A stretch of 64,000 bases of DNA from an uncultured Candidatus Melainabacteria bacterium (lineage in GTDB: Bacteria > Cyanobacteriota > Vampirovibrionia > Gastranaerophilales > Gastranaerophilaceae), in the NCBI GenBank assembly GCA_934757155.1, contig CAKVLI010000002.1, forward strand, positions 62,001-126,000. The letters run 5' to 3'. This document shows positions 17,394 to 26,180 of the stretch, piece by piece. The notes under the pieces are model-generated. The model was given only the letters and a program-made list of their open reading frames with translations, was not told where the DNA came from and made no database searches. Positions within the stretch are counted from its first letter, which is position 1. Every line of letters begins with the position of its first letter. Position numbers and translations under genes: made by a program.

Positions 17394-17660
17394 CTATTCT
17401 TCCTCTTCCAAGGATTCAATATATTCACAAACTCTATTGAATTCGTCTTCGTCTTCAATGTTTTGGAAATAAGATTCGTCACCGTTTTCAATGTACTCAA
17501 GAACGATAAGTTCTGCTTCTTCGTCGTTTTCTTCGTCATCAAGCGGTAAAAGCAATGCGTAGGTTTTATCTTCAAAATCTACTACATCATACACTTCACA
17601 CTTTGTGGTGCAACCATCTTCGTCACAAATTTCTACGTAGTTTTGTTCTTCTTCTGTCAT
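17394..17660 (-). CDS. DUF1292 family acidic protein
   Basis: An 88-residue, very acidic protein (about a third Asp/Glu) matching the DUF1292 (YrzB-like) pattern: VEICDEDG, then YDVVDFEDKTYALLLPLDD and ELIVLEYIENGDE. Function is unknown. In Firmicutes it lies beside yqgF/ruvX, and the same neighbourhood is kept here (34 bp after ruvX, 8 bp before the Clp_N gene). A CDEDGCTTKC segment with two Cys is present near residue 12. Ribosome site AGGGG. Confidence 0.85.
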   Translation of the reverse strand: MTEEEQNYVEICDEDGCTTKCEVYDVVDFEDKTYALLLPLDDEENDEEAELIVLEYIENGDESYFQNIEDEDEFNRVCEYIESLEEEE

Positions 17661-17694
17661 AATTTATACCCCTTATTATTGTATCACCTGTTTA

Positions 17695-18096
17695 TTAACC
17701 TCGGGCGAGATATTGTTCTAAAATCACCGCCGCGCTTTCCATATCGACAAGCCCTTTGTTTTTTCTGAAATTAACTTTTCTCGCCCTTAAGCGATTTTCG
17801 GCTTCTTCCGAGGTCAAGCGTTCGTCTTCAAATATTATATCAAAACCAGAAATTTTTTGCGCAAAATCTATGCAATTTTGAGCCTGAAATCCGGCAGAAT
17901 CATCCATATTAATCGGCTTTCCTACCACAATTTTCTCCACGCGATTTTCTTTTGCAATTTTGACAATCTCTTCTATCGCTTTCTTTTCCGGTTCTCGCGC
18001 AATAAAAGAGTGCGGGACTGCAATCACTTGTAAATAATCGCTTAGAGCAATTCCAATACGTTTTGTACCTACATCTAACGCCATTACCTTATGCAT
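17695..18096 (-). CDS. ruvX: RuvX/YqgF, pre-16S rRNA nuclease / Holliday junction resolvase-like
   Basis: A 133-residue RNase H-fold nuclease. MALDVGTKRIGIALSD gives the first catalytic Asp and the Gly-rich strand, KIVVGKPINMD the second motif, and FEDERLTSEEAE the conserved acidic turn. In E. coli YqgF matures the 5' end of 16S rRNA. I chose ATG 18096 over a TTG two codons upstream. It overlaps the end of the preceding HEAT-like gene by 8 bp. Confidence 0.92.
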   Translation of the reverse strand: MHKVMALDVGTKRIGIALSDYLQVIAVPHSFIAREPEKKAIEEIVKIAKENRVEKIVVGKPINMDDSAGFQAQNCIDFAQKISGFDIIFEDERLTSEEAENRLRARKVNFRKNKGLVDMESAAVILEQYLARG

Positions 18097-19684
18097 TATC
18101 AACCCACTTTGCTTCTATGCTTGAAATTATCATATCAAGCTGTAACAGCTGAAAATCATCGGCTTTAGGCTGCATTTTCTTTTCGAAAAGGTTAGATGCT
18201 TTACGCTGATTTTTCAAAATATATCTTTTGCCCACATAATATTCGTAAATACTTTTTCTCAGCATATTAGTGAGGAACGCATAGTTTGTATTCAGAGAAT
18301 AGAATATTTGAGCAAACTCTTTATCCCCTTTTATAAACCTTAAGTAAGCTGCTGTATTAAATGTTACGATGCAATACGCAAGCTCTTGAGCTGTAAATAC
18401 TGAATTAAAATTATCCGCAATAAACTTATCTAAATCAACACTAAAGTTATTCTTTTTGTATTCGGCGGAAAGTTTATCAATAAACACTTTGAACTCAGGT
18501 GATGTAATCTCATCAAAGAACCAGTTTTGGACATGTTCGTCCAAACACAGTCTATCAATATCTTTTTGACTAAGTTCCTTTTTCTCCAAATCAATTTCAG
18601 GTTTCTCCGCTTCAATATCAAGTAAAATACTTTCCCAACAAATATATTCATAAGGTACAAGTTCATTGTTCATATACGAATTCTCAACTGCCTTAGAAAT
18701 ATAGTATTTAACCACTTCCGGTTTAATTTCGTATTTTTCCTGATAGTTATAGAACTTGTCTATAATTCTATAGAAATCTCTTTCTGACATAGAATTAAAG
18801 CCGAAAGAGTCAAGGATTCCAAATCTCGGATTTATTACAACTGCTAAGAATTGCAGAGTTTTATCTTTTCTTATTCTTGAAAATATTATCGCAAGATTGC
18901 CGTGACCGTCAGGGAAAGAAACATAGCATTTGTACGGCTTTGATTCTTTCAAGATTTCATCATAGAACTCTTTTGTATTATCAACTCTGATTCCTGAAAG
19001 TTTTAATTCAGAAATAGCTTTGTTAATTTTGGAATGATAAGACTCGTCCACTAGCTTTTTGGCATTTTCAAGTGCGTGAAATGCAAGCTGTGATTTTGTT
19101 CTTGCCAAAATCTCTAACGCTGTATCGCCGACAGAGGTTTCCATATAGAATAAAAATACAGGGATTAGAATATTAGCCAGCGCATCGTTTGCATAATCTT
19201 CTTCCAACGATTTTATTAAGAGAATTTTATCTTCATCAGATAGCGCGTTCAAAAAGTCCATGAAGTCAATTTGGGCTTCAGGATTCATAATCGCAGTTTC
19301 CAGTAGTTCTTTTGTTTCTTTGTTTATAAGCTCATTGAATTTTTCAAAATAACCGCTTATCACCTCGTAATCAATTTTATTTCCGAGATCTTTAAGCATA
19401 TTAAACGCTATCATTTTTATGTGGTCATTGTATTCAGGGCTTTTAATAACATTCCATAGCTCATCATTGAGCATATCTTTTTCAATTAGTTCTGTTAATA
19501 GCCAGCAAATCAGGAGAGCTTTTTGCTCGTTCGCGTTCAAAAGCTCTCTTATCAGAATATCAATCACCGCGTGTTTGTCTTCAATCGCACGTAAATCCGT
19601 GAGCAAAGAAGAGTCCGGAATCGGCGCTGTTTGTAATGCGTTTAATGTTGCTAAAATTTCTGCTTTTATTTGTATTTTATTCAT
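18089..19684 (-). CDS. Hypothetical HEAT-like helical protein
   Basis: A 531-residue protein I cannot assign. Residues 1-225 are regularly spaced amphipathic helices in the style of HEAT/ARM repeats. Residues 235-345 look alpha/beta (KCYVSFPDGHGNLAIIFSRIR, TLQFLAVVINPRFGILDSFGF), and the rest is helical with many Tyr and Phe. There is no signal peptide. The start ATG has GAGG. It sits between the stand-alone zinc-finger gene and ruvX with overlapping ends, so it belongs to the same transcript. Confidence 0.8.
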   Translation of the reverse strand: MNKIQIKAEILATLNALQTAPIPDSSLLTDLRAIEDKHAVIDILIRELLNANEQKALLICWLLTELIEKDMLNDELWNVIKSPEYNDHIKMIAFNMLKDLGNKIDYEVISGYFEKFNELINKETKELLETAIMNPEAQIDFMDFLNALSDEDKILLIKSLEEDYANDALANILIPVFLFYMETSVGDTALEILARTKSQLAFHALENAKKLVDESYHSKINKAISELKLSGIRVDNTKEFYDEILKESKPYKCYVSFPDGHGNLAIIFSRIRKDKTLQFLAVVINPRFGILDSFGFNSMSERDFYRIIDKFYNYQEKYEIKPEVVKYYISKAVENSYMNNELVPYEYICWESILLDIEAEKPEIDLEKKELSQKDIDRLCLDEHVQNWFFDEITSPEFKVFIDKLSAEYKKNNFSVDLDKFIADNFNSVFTAQELAYCIVTFNTAAYLRFIKGDKEFAQIFYSLNTNYAFLTNMLRKSIYEYYVGKRYILKNQRKASNLFEKKMQPKADDFQLLQLDMIISSIEAKWVDNA

Positions 19685-19708
19685 TTCTACCTCTAGAACT
19701 TTATTTTG

Positions 19709-19834
19709 TTAGGGAATAATTTTCCTTTTCAATGTCCCTTGACTGCCGTCTGGTAGTTCCACATACCAGCCCAATACATTTACCCCTTTACCCCCGAGGA
19801 CATCAAACCAGTAGTTATAACCAACGTGTCCCAT
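19709..19834 (-). CDS. Candidate small ORF or out-of-frame extension after the zinc-finger gene
   Basis: An open frame of 41 codons starts at ATG 19834, just past the zinc-finger stop codon, and ends 24 bp before the next gene. It reads MGHVGYNYWFDVLGG, then GWYVELPDGSQG and KRKIIP, a plausible protein composition. The frame is also open upstream through an eight-G run (19842-19849). With seven Gs the zinc-finger protein would continue straight into it. The G run could alternatively serve as ribosome site for a separate peptide. Against coding: direct repeats (GGGGTAAATGTAT, twice) and a CTGGTA/TACCAG hairpin lie here. Confidence 0.4.
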   Translation of the reverse strand: MGHVGYNYWFDVLGGKGVNVLGWYVELPDGSQGTLKRKIIP

Positions 19835-19838
19835 ACAT

Positions 19839-20093
19839 TTACCCCCCCCAGAACATGTCCAGGATTTTTTGAGATTCTTCGGATGGCATTGTGTCTTGCA
19901 GGATAAGGTATTGAACTGCGACCATAACGCATTCGGAACAAATATTCACATTTGGACCTTTAACCATCTTCAAGAGTTCGGAAGATGAACGTCCGCAAAA
20001 ACTGCAGGTAAGTGATGCTGAGTCATGGCATTTTTTAGTTTTTCTCTTTGTACGACCGGTGAAGTCACCTTTGATAATATTTTTGTCTGCCAT
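19839..20093 (-). CDS. Stand-alone ClpX-type C4 zinc-finger protein
   Basis: An 84-residue protein with a basic N-terminus (KRKTKK). It then carries a zinc finger with Cys30, 33, 52 and 55. The spacing C-x2-C-x18-C-x2-C and the surrounding residues (CSFCG...KGPNV.ICSECV) match the finger of ClpX in this same window (Cys9, 12, 31, 34). No AAA+ domain follows. In ClpX this domain dimerises and binds adaptors and some substrates, so a ClpX-interacting or competing adaptor is a reasonable hypothesis. It ends FWGG at an eight-G homopolymer. AAGGAG precedes the ATG. Confidence 0.88.
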   Translation of the reverse strand: MADKNIIKGDFTGRTKRKTKKCHDSASLTCSFCGRSSSELLKMVKGPNVNICSECVMVAVQYLILQDTMPSEESQKILDMFWGG

Positions 20094-20155
20094 AAGCTCT
20101 CTCCTTGTTAGTTAATTTTAACCCAAATTTTAGTTCGACGCAATTTTTTACAAAT

Positions 20156-20998
20156 CTAATTCAAAGCTTCAAGCGCCGCAATTTTCATAGATTTCACATC
20201 AGGGCGCATGCCTGTCCAGATTTCGATTGCACGCTCTGCTTGATAGATAAGCATGTCTAAGCCTTCTATGGTTCTAAAACCATGTTCTTTTGCGGTACGC
20301 AAGAGAACTGTTTTCATAGGATTATAAACAATGTCATAGAAAACTGTTCCCGGGTTAAGATCTGCAAAATCTTTTCTGTCGAGAGGCATTTCGTCTGCCA
20401 TAAACCCTTTCATCCCGATTGGAGTAGCATTTATGATAATTGCAGAGTCTTTAAGACTTCTGATATTTTGTATTTGGTATACGTTAAATTCTACATTCGG
20501 AAATTTTGCGCGAACATAGTCTACAGCTTGACGTGAATTTATTATATTTCTGGTGTAAAAATCTATGTTTTTGATACCTTTTTCTGCCAGACCAACAACG
20601 GCTGCTCTTGAAGCTCCGCCTGTTCCGAGAATGCTTGCGGTTTTTCCGGTTAAATCAATATCTGTCGGAATAGCTGTTTTAAATCCGTAAATATCGGTGT
20701 TGTATCCCATAAAGGATTTGTCATCCAAAACTTTCACGGTATTCACACATCCGGCGATATTTGCGTAATCATCAATCTCATCTAAAAACAGTGACATCGG
20801 AACTTTTAGCGGAATTGTCACGTTGAACCCGTTATATCCGTTAGTTTTTATATATTTAATTCTGTTGATTAAGTCCTCGGGAGATGTTTCCATGACATCA
20901 TAAGAACCTTCCAGCCCTAAACTTTCAAAACCTGCTTTATGAATAGCCGCAGAAATAGAATGTGTTAGCGGATATCCGATTATACCTAATTTATACAT
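20156..20998 (-). CDS. aroE: Shikimate dehydrogenase
   Basis: A 280-residue NADP-dependent enzyme reducing 3-dehydroshikimate in aromatic amino acid synthesis. The N-terminal substrate site is GYPLTHSISAAIH (Ser-x-Ser type), with GFNVTIPLKVPM carrying the catalytic Lys, the Rossmann loop LGTGGASRAA, and the closing GLDMLIYQAERAIEIWTG. The ATG has a GAGGAAGAGG site. A 62-bp gap to the zinc-finger gene without a visible terminator means aroE may head the long operon. Confidence 0.96.
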   Translation of the reverse strand: MYKLGIIGYPLTHSISAAIHKAGFESLGLEGSYDVMETSPEDLINRIKYIKTNGYNGFNVTIPLKVPMSLFLDEIDDYANIAGCVNTVKVLDDKSFMGYNTDIYGFKTAIPTDIDLTGKTASILGTGGASRAAVVGLAEKGIKNIDFYTRNIINSRQAVDYVRAKFPNVEFNVYQIQNIRSLKDSAIIINATPIGMKGFMADEMPLDRKDFADLNPGTVFYDIVYNPMKTVLLRTAKEHGFRTIEGLDMLIYQAERAIEIWTGMRPDVKSMKIAALEALN

Positions 20999-21104
20999 AG
21001 CCTCTTCCTCTTTTTAGGTTATTATAACATATTTTAAATTAAAGTATAAGCGGTTTTGTTTATGGTACGATAGAGGGGTAAACTTTTATAAATAAGGAGG
21101 ACAT

Positions 21105-22430
21105 ATGGAAAGTTTGATGAGCTTGATACAGGCTAATGCTATCACTGTGTCAGCTGCAATTCTTATCATAGCGTATATTTTTATCGCTATCGAAAAAATT
21201 CCGAAAGTAACAATTGCCCTCGTTGGTGCGTCTTTGACGTTACTTCTCGGTCTTTTGGGACAAAACGCTAAAGTAAACGGTTCATTAGATCCGTCATACT
21301 TTATCAATTACGTTGACTTTAACGTAATCTTCCTTCTTGTATCAATGATGATTATTGTAAGCATTGCTACAAGAAGCGGTATGTTCAACTGGCTTGCAAA
21401 CGCAATGCTCAAGAAAACAAAAGGACATCCGAAAACAATTTTATTCTGCTTAGCAGTATTCACCGCTGTTGTTTCAGCATTTTTGGATAACGTAACCACA
21501 GTTATTCTTATTATGCCTGTAACATTTGTTATTGCAGAAGAGTTGGACATCAACCCGGTTCCGTTCCTGATTGTAGAAATTTTAGCTTCTAACATCGGTG
21601 GTACGGCAACTCTTATTGGTGATCCGCCAAACATTATTATCGGTAGTGCCGCAGGTTTGTCATTTATGGACTTCTTGCAAGAATTAACAGGTATCGTAGC
21701 TGTTATCCTTGTTGTAGTTGTATCAGTTATGACTTTCTGGTTCAGAAAACACTTACACGCAACACCGGAAGCTATGGAAAAAGTTGTTAATATGGATAAC
21801 TCTAAAACTATTAAAGACAAACCGCTTATGATTCGTTCTTTAATCGTTTTAACTCTTGTTATCCTTGGCTTTGTAACACACGATGTTACAGGTATTCAAA
21901 CAAGCATCTGCGCTATGGCAGGTGCGAGCATATTGCTTTTGTTTGAAAAACCTTCTGATATTCTTAATGATGTTGAATGGAACACAATTTTCTTCTTCAT
22001 CGGTTTGTTTATCATCATCGGTGGGTTCGAAAAAGCAGGCGGTATCGAGCTTATGGCAAAATGGCTGCTTGATATCACTCACGGTTCACAATCACTTGCT
22101 TCAATGGTTATCTTGTGGGGTTCAGGGATTTTATCAGGTATAATTGATAATATTCCTTACACTGCAACAATGACCCCTATGATTGAAGAAATTGCTTTGA
22201 CCAAAGGTGATTTATTCGCGCAACCTTTGTGGTGGTGTTTATCGCTTGGTGCTTGCTTGGGCGGTAACATGACTATTATCGGTGCAGCTGCAAACGTTAT
22301 CGTTTCTGAAACTTCAGCAGCACACGGACACAGAATCAAGTTTATGGAATACTTGAAATATGGTGTTGTAGCAATGTTTATTTCATTAACATTGAGTGCT
22401 GTGTATATCTGGTTGAGATTCTTACACTAA
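21105..22430 (+). CDS. ArsB/NhaD superfamily permease
   Basis: A 441-residue polytopic inner-membrane protein with about 11 hydrophobic segments. The family core is clear: SAFLDNVTTVILIMPVT, then SNIGGTATLIGDPPNIIIGSAAGLSF, and a matching second half GIIDNIPYTATMTPMI and GACLGGNMTIIGAAANVI. These paired motifs mark the ion-transporter superfamily that includes NhaD Na+/H+ antiporters, ArsB and the P-protein group. The substrate cannot be read from sequence; Na+/H+ antiport or organic anion transport are likeliest. AAGGAGG precedes the ATG, with an extended -10 (TGGTACGAT) upstream. It overlaps hemW tail to tail by 9 bp. Confidence 0.9.
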   Translation: MESLMSLIQANAITVSAAILIIAYIFIAIEKIPKVTIALVGASLTLLLGLLGQNAKVNGSLDPSYFINYVDFNVIFLLVSMMIIVSIATRSGMFNWLANAMLKKTKGHPKTILFCLAVFTAVVSAFLDNVTTVILIMPVTFVIAEELDINPVPFLIVEILASNIGGTATLIGDPPNIIIGSAAGLSFMDFLQELTGIVAVILVVVVSVMTFWFRKHLHATPEAMEKVVNMDNSKTIKDKPLMIRSLIVLTLVILGFVTHDVTGIQTSICAMAGASILLLFEKPSDILNDVEWNTIFFFIGLFIIIGGFEKAGGIELMAKWLLDITHGSQSLASMVILWGSGILSGIIDNIPYTATMTPMIEEIALTKGDLFAQPLWWCLSLGACLGGNMTIIGAAANVIVSETSAAHGHRIKFMEYLKYGVVAMFISLTLSAVYIWLRFLH

Positions 22431-23498
22431 GAATTCGGCTAAGATAATATTACTTAACAAAACACCGTTGAGAGTTAGCTTATAACCTCGCGGTGTTTTT
22501 GTTATGTATTCCGGAGTAAATTTTTCTAACACAGCTTTGTATTTATTTTCAAAATCAATATTGAACAAGTTGTTGATTTTAGCGAGGTCGATTCCTTCTT
22601 CTTTTCTGAACCCCAAAAAGATTTCTTCTTCAAGTTTTTCTGTTTCACTCACACGATGTTCAATTTCTCGAAAGGAAGATGAGTATTTATCAAAAGTTTT
22701 AGAGTTAGAATACCTGACACCATCCAAATAACCGTGTGCAGCTACACCAAAACCGTAGTATTCGTCATTGTTCCAGTAGTTGAGGTTGTGTTTGGATTCT
22801 CGAGTTGGAAGTGCAAAATTACTAACCTCATAGCGTTTGTAGCCGGCATTTTCTAAAGTATTGTTGATTTTTAAATATATATCCGCCTGTAAATCATCGT
22901 CAGGAATATTATCAGGGCGATTTTTGTAAAAATACGAACCCTCTTCAATTTTCAACCCATAAGTTGATATGTGCTGAACCTCCAGACTCTTGATAATATC
23001 CAAATCTCTATCCAAAATTTCGAGATTTTCAGTATTAGGAAGTCCGTAAATCAAATCGAGATTAATATTATCAAACCCCGCTTGTTTTGCAAGTTTAACC
23101 GCTTTTATCGTTTGTTCCGAATTATGTCTTCTGCCGATTAGTTTTAAAATCTCGTCATTAAATGTTTGAGCGCCAAGACTCAATCGATTAAATCCAAATT
23201 CTCGCAACTTTTTCAAATAATCAAGCGCAGCGTCATCAGGATTCATCTCAAAAGTGACTTCCGCATTTTCTGCAAGATTAAACTTGCTTATGATGTTTTC
23301 TACATCATTTATATCCAGTAAAGACGGAGTTCCACCGCCAAAATACAAAGTTTTGAGTTTTTCTGCACAGTAAAATGTATCAATCTCACGCAACAAATTG
23401 CGTACATAATCTCCTTGCGGGCAAATAAACGACACAAAAGAGCAGTATTTACACTTTGATTTGCAAAACGGTATGTGGATATATGCACTCGTTGCCAT
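22422..23498 (-). CDS. hemW: HemW, radical SAM heme chaperone
   Basis: A 358-residue radical SAM protein. The cluster motif is CKSKCKYC near the N-terminus after YIHIPF, followed by YFGGGTPSLL and RLSLGAQTFND. The extra Cys of HemW-type motifs (CxxxCxYCxF) is retained, and the C-terminal wing is present. HemW inserts heme into respiratory proteins and was formerly misnamed oxygen-independent coproporphyrinogen oxidase. Its start overlaps the stop of ftsQ by one base (TAATG), so it is the last gene of the mur/fts operon. Confidence 0.92.
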   Translation of the reverse strand: MATSAYIHIPFCKSKCKYCSFVSFICPQGDYVRNLLREIDTFYCAEKLKTLYFGGGTPSLLDINDVENIISKFNLAENAEVTFEMNPDDAALDYLKKLREFGFNRLSLGAQTFNDEILKLIGRRHNSEQTIKAVKLAKQAGFDNINLDLIYGLPNTENLEILDRDLDIIKSLEVQHISTYGLKIEEGSYFYKNRPDNIPDDDLQADIYLKINNTLENAGYKRYEVSNFALPTRESKHNLNYWNNDEYYGFGVAAHGYLDGVRYSNSKTFDKYSSSFREIEHRVSETEKLEEEIFLGFRKEEGIDLAKINNLFNIDFENKYKAVLEKFTPEYITKTPRGYKLTLNGVLLSNIILAEFLV

Positions 23499-24352
23499 TA
23501 TTCATCCAACTTGATATAGCTTGTATCCCAACGCAAATCAATATATTTAACCTTTTTATTAAGCATTTTGACCTGCGGAAGCAAAGAAGGCAGCCTTTGA
23601 ATTTTATCAAATGTAGCCGGATTCAGACTTCCAAATCTGATATTTGCCGTCGGAATTTTTGCATAAACATCTTTAGGGTTTCTGTAATCTATGTATTCAA
23701 CCTTTTCTCCGGACTCATTTTCAATCAAAGTCGCAAGTTTTTTGAAGTTATTAACCTTTGTCGCATCCCAATTTCTGTAGTCATCTCCGCTGCCATAAGT
23801 AATTACAAGAACGGTTTTATAATCCTCTGGCAAAGGCATATACTCTCTTCCGATAAGTTTTCCATCTGCTGAGAAAAAGGCTATCGGAGGAACATTTATG
23901 TCAGGTGAAATCGTCACAACAGGAGTTCTCTCGACCACAATAATCTGTAATCTTGCAGGGAACCAAAAACGTCTGATATAAACCGTCTGAATCGGTTCTA
24001 ATTGAGTAATACTTGATTTTAAAGTATCAGTTTTTACAAGGAATATAGGTTTTTTAGGAACCTGATTTCTTCTAAGAGCCGATAAAATCTTTTGTTCAGG
24101 CACAATTCTGTTATTAACAATCTCTAAAGCAGGACTGTTAACTTTATCAAAAGCGTTTGAATGAAGTCGCCATTGGGGCATTTTGAGAATAAAAAATCCG
24201 AAAAAAATCATTCCGAATACAAGGAACAATTTATACATCACACGCAAACGATTTAAGCGACGCTGTGACTTTCTGATTTGTCTTTGCATTTTCGCTTGTT
24301 TTAATCGTCTGTTTTGGTGATATCTGGTTCTTTTGTATTCTTCGTTCGACAT
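23498..24352 (-). CDS. ftsQ: FtsQ/DivIB-type cell division protein
   Basis: A 284-residue bitopic protein: a strongly basic cytoplasmic tail (1-38), one membrane helix (about 39-57), then a POTRA domain. Ser/Asn residues around PALEIVNNRIVPEQKIL and the RRFWFPARLQIIVVERTPV strand are typical of FtsQ. The last third (NPATFDKIQRLPSLL, KVKYIDLRWDTSYIK) is the beta domain that contacts FtsB/FtsL. It follows ddl by 2 bp, matching the conserved murC-murB-ddl-ftsQ order. It has no clear ribosome site of its own. Confidence 0.9.
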   Translation of the reverse strand: MSNEEYKRTRYHQNRRLKQAKMQRQIRKSQRRLNRLRVMYKLFLVFGMIFFGFFILKMPQWRLHSNAFDKVNSPALEIVNNRIVPEQKILSALRRNQVPKKPIFLVKTDTLKSSITQLEPIQTVYIRRFWFPARLQIIVVERTPVVTISPDINVPPIAFFSADGKLIGREYMPLPEDYKTVLVITYGSGDDYRNWDATKVNNFKKLATLIENESGEKVEYIDYRNPKDVYAKIPTANIRFGSLNPATFDKIQRLPSLLPQVKMLNKKVKYIDLRWDTSYIKLDE

Positions 24353-24354
24353 TA

Positions 24355-25299
24355 TTATTTATCAAGTCCCGCGCTTTGAAGTATCATTAATACCAAATTG
24401 TCATAATCAATTCCGCAAACAGCAGCCTGAGCCGGAAGGTCGCTTGTATCAGTCATTCCAGGACTTGTATTGATTTCCAAGAAGTAAGGTCTATCTTCTT
24501 TAATCATAAAGTCTACTCTTGAAACTCCGGAACAGCCTGCTGTTTCGTGAGCTTTGACGGCGAGTTCTTTGACTACCTTTGTAGCCTCTGCTGACAAGCC
24601 TGTTGCAGGTACGATAAACTCTGACATACCTTTTGTATATTTAGCTTCAAAATCGTACCATTCTGTTTTTGGTCTGATTTCCAGAATCTCTGTTGCAAAA
24701 GCTTTTCCGTCTTTTTCCAACACACCGACTGTGACAAAGAAGCCGTCGATAAACTCTTCAATCAAAACATCATCATTGAATTTCAATGCTTCGTCATAAG
24801 CTTTTTGGAGTTCAGCCTCAGAGTTAACTTTTGTCATACCAAAACTTGAACCTTCTGAAACAGGCTTTGTAATTAATGGATATCTAAGCCCTTTTACCGC
24901 ATCAAGAACATTTTCGCCTTTTCTTACGAAAACTGATTTTATCAAAGGAAAATCTTTTACTGTAGACAGAATTCTTTTTGTATACTCTTTGTTCATACAA
25001 ATTGAACTTGCCATAACTCCACAACCTGCATAAGGAATTCTCAAAATTTCCAAAACACCTTGAACGCAGCCATCTTCACCATATTTACCGTGCAAAGCAT
25101 TAAATGCACAATCGTATTTTCCCTCTTTTAATTTTTGTGCGATATCTTTGTCTACAACTACCAATTCCGCATTATTATAACCTAGTCTTTTTAATGCGTC
25201 ATAACAATTTTTACCCGAACGCATTGAAACTTCTTTTTCAGAGGACATTCCCCCGCATAAAACCGCTATTTTGTCACTTTTTTGTACAGTATATCGCAT
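24355..25299 (-). CDS. ddl: D-alanine--D-alanine ligase
   Basis: A 314-residue ATP-grasp enzyme that makes the D-Ala-D-Ala dipeptide for peptidoglycan. Motifs: AVLCGGMSSEKEVSMRSG at the N-terminus, ALHGKYGEDGCVQG, PLITKPVSEGSSFGM, and the metal-binding end YFLEINTSPGMTDTS. The residue before the final SxxP region and the Tyr in the omega loop fit a D-Ala-D-Ala (vancomycin-sensitive) rather than D-Ala-D-Lac enzyme. It overlaps murB by 34 bp. Confidence 0.96.
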   Translation of the reverse strand: MRYTVQKSDKIAVLCGGMSSEKEVSMRSGKNCYDALKRLGYNNAELVVVDKDIAQKLKEGKYDCAFNALHGKYGEDGCVQGVLEILRIPYAGCGVMASSICMNKEYTKRILSTVKDFPLIKSVFVRKGENVLDAVKGLRYPLITKPVSEGSSFGMTKVNSEAELQKAYDEALKFNDDVLIEEFIDGFFVTVGVLEKDGKAFATEILEIRPKTEWYDFEAKYTKGMSEFIVPATGLSAEATKVVKELAVKAHETAGCSGVSRVDFMIKEDRPYFLEINTSPGMTDTSDLPAQAAVCGIDYDNLVLMILQSAGLDK

Positions 25300-26180
25300 A
25301 ATTCTTCCTCTTTTTTAGTTTTATCCCCAATGAAAATAATTTCAGGGTTTAATTCAATTGTATACATATTTTTTACGGCAGTAAACATTTTTACCATCAA
25401 TTCCAAAACGTCCTCTGATGTCGCTCCGCCTTTGTTTACGATAAAGTTTGCATGCCTGTCCCAAACCTTTACACGCTCTAAATCAAACTCTTTAACACCT
25501 GCTTTATCCAAAAGTCTGCCCGCAGAATCATTCGGAGGGTTTTTAAAAACACTGCCCGCATTCGGGTTAGCCAAATTTGGCTGAATTTCTTTTCTGAATG
25601 CCAAATTTCTATCCATAAGTTCCTGAATTTCAGCTTTTGGTTTCTTTGTGAGTTCAAATTCAGCACCCAACAATATATACCTGCCGTCTTTTAGAATTGA
25701 AGCTCTGTAACCAAAGCCCATTTCTGATTTTTCTTTATATACGACTTCCTTCTTTTCTCTATCAAACAAGCAGCATCTTGTGAGCGTATCAGAAATATTC
25801 TGTCCGTGACAGCCGGCATTCATAAAGACTTCACCGCCAACAGAGCCAGGGAAACCAATCATAAATTCAAACCCACTCAAACCAAGTTCGCAAGCTTTTT
25901 GAGAAAGCAACGGACCTTTTATTCCGGCAGCTGCAATAACATGCGTTCCGCGGATATCTAAAAACTTCATCTCAGAAGTCACGATAATATTTCCGTTATA
26001 TCCGTTTGATGAAACTAAAACATTCGAACATCCGCCCAAAACAATATAATCGTCCAACTCATTCAAAAGCTCGACAAACTCTTGCTGATTCTTTGGCAAG
26101 TATAAGTTCTTAACCTTACCGCCAATTTTAAAGGTCGTAAGATTTTTTATCTCAAAATTTTCTCTAACTTCTGCTTGCAA
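25266..26180 (-). CDS. murB: UDP-N-acetylenolpyruvoylglucosamine reductase
   Basis: A 304-residue FAD enzyme reducing the enolpyruvyl group to form UDP-MurNAc. It shows NLTTFKIGGKV, the FAD-binding VLGGCSNVLVS, IGFPGSVGGEVFMNAGCHGQ, GYRASILKDG with the catalytic region, and NPNAGSVFKNPP with the active Ser. The start is a TTG at 26180 inside murC, with a GGAGAAG ribosome site. Coupled with murC by 17 bp overlap. Confidence 0.95.
   Translation of the reverse strand: MQAEVRENFEIKNLTTFKIGGKVKNLYLPKNQQEFVELLNELDDYIVLGGCSNVLVSSNGYNGNIIVTSEMKFLDIRGTHVIAAAGIKGPLLSQKACELGLSGFEFMIGFPGSVGGEVFMNAGCHGQNISDTLTRCCLFDREKKEVVYKEKSEMGFGYRASILKDGRYILLGAEFELTKKPKAEIQELMDRNLAFRKEIQPNLANPNAGSVFKNPPNDSAGRLLDKAGVKEFDLERVKVWDRHANFIVNKGGATSEDVLELMVKMFTAVKNMYTIELNPEIIFIGDKTKKEEELCDILYKKVTK

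Noticed and set aside
21308..22339. Several antisense open frames inside the ArsB/NhaD permease
   Set aside because: Codon bias of a membrane protein gene leaves antisense frames open; none has independent support.
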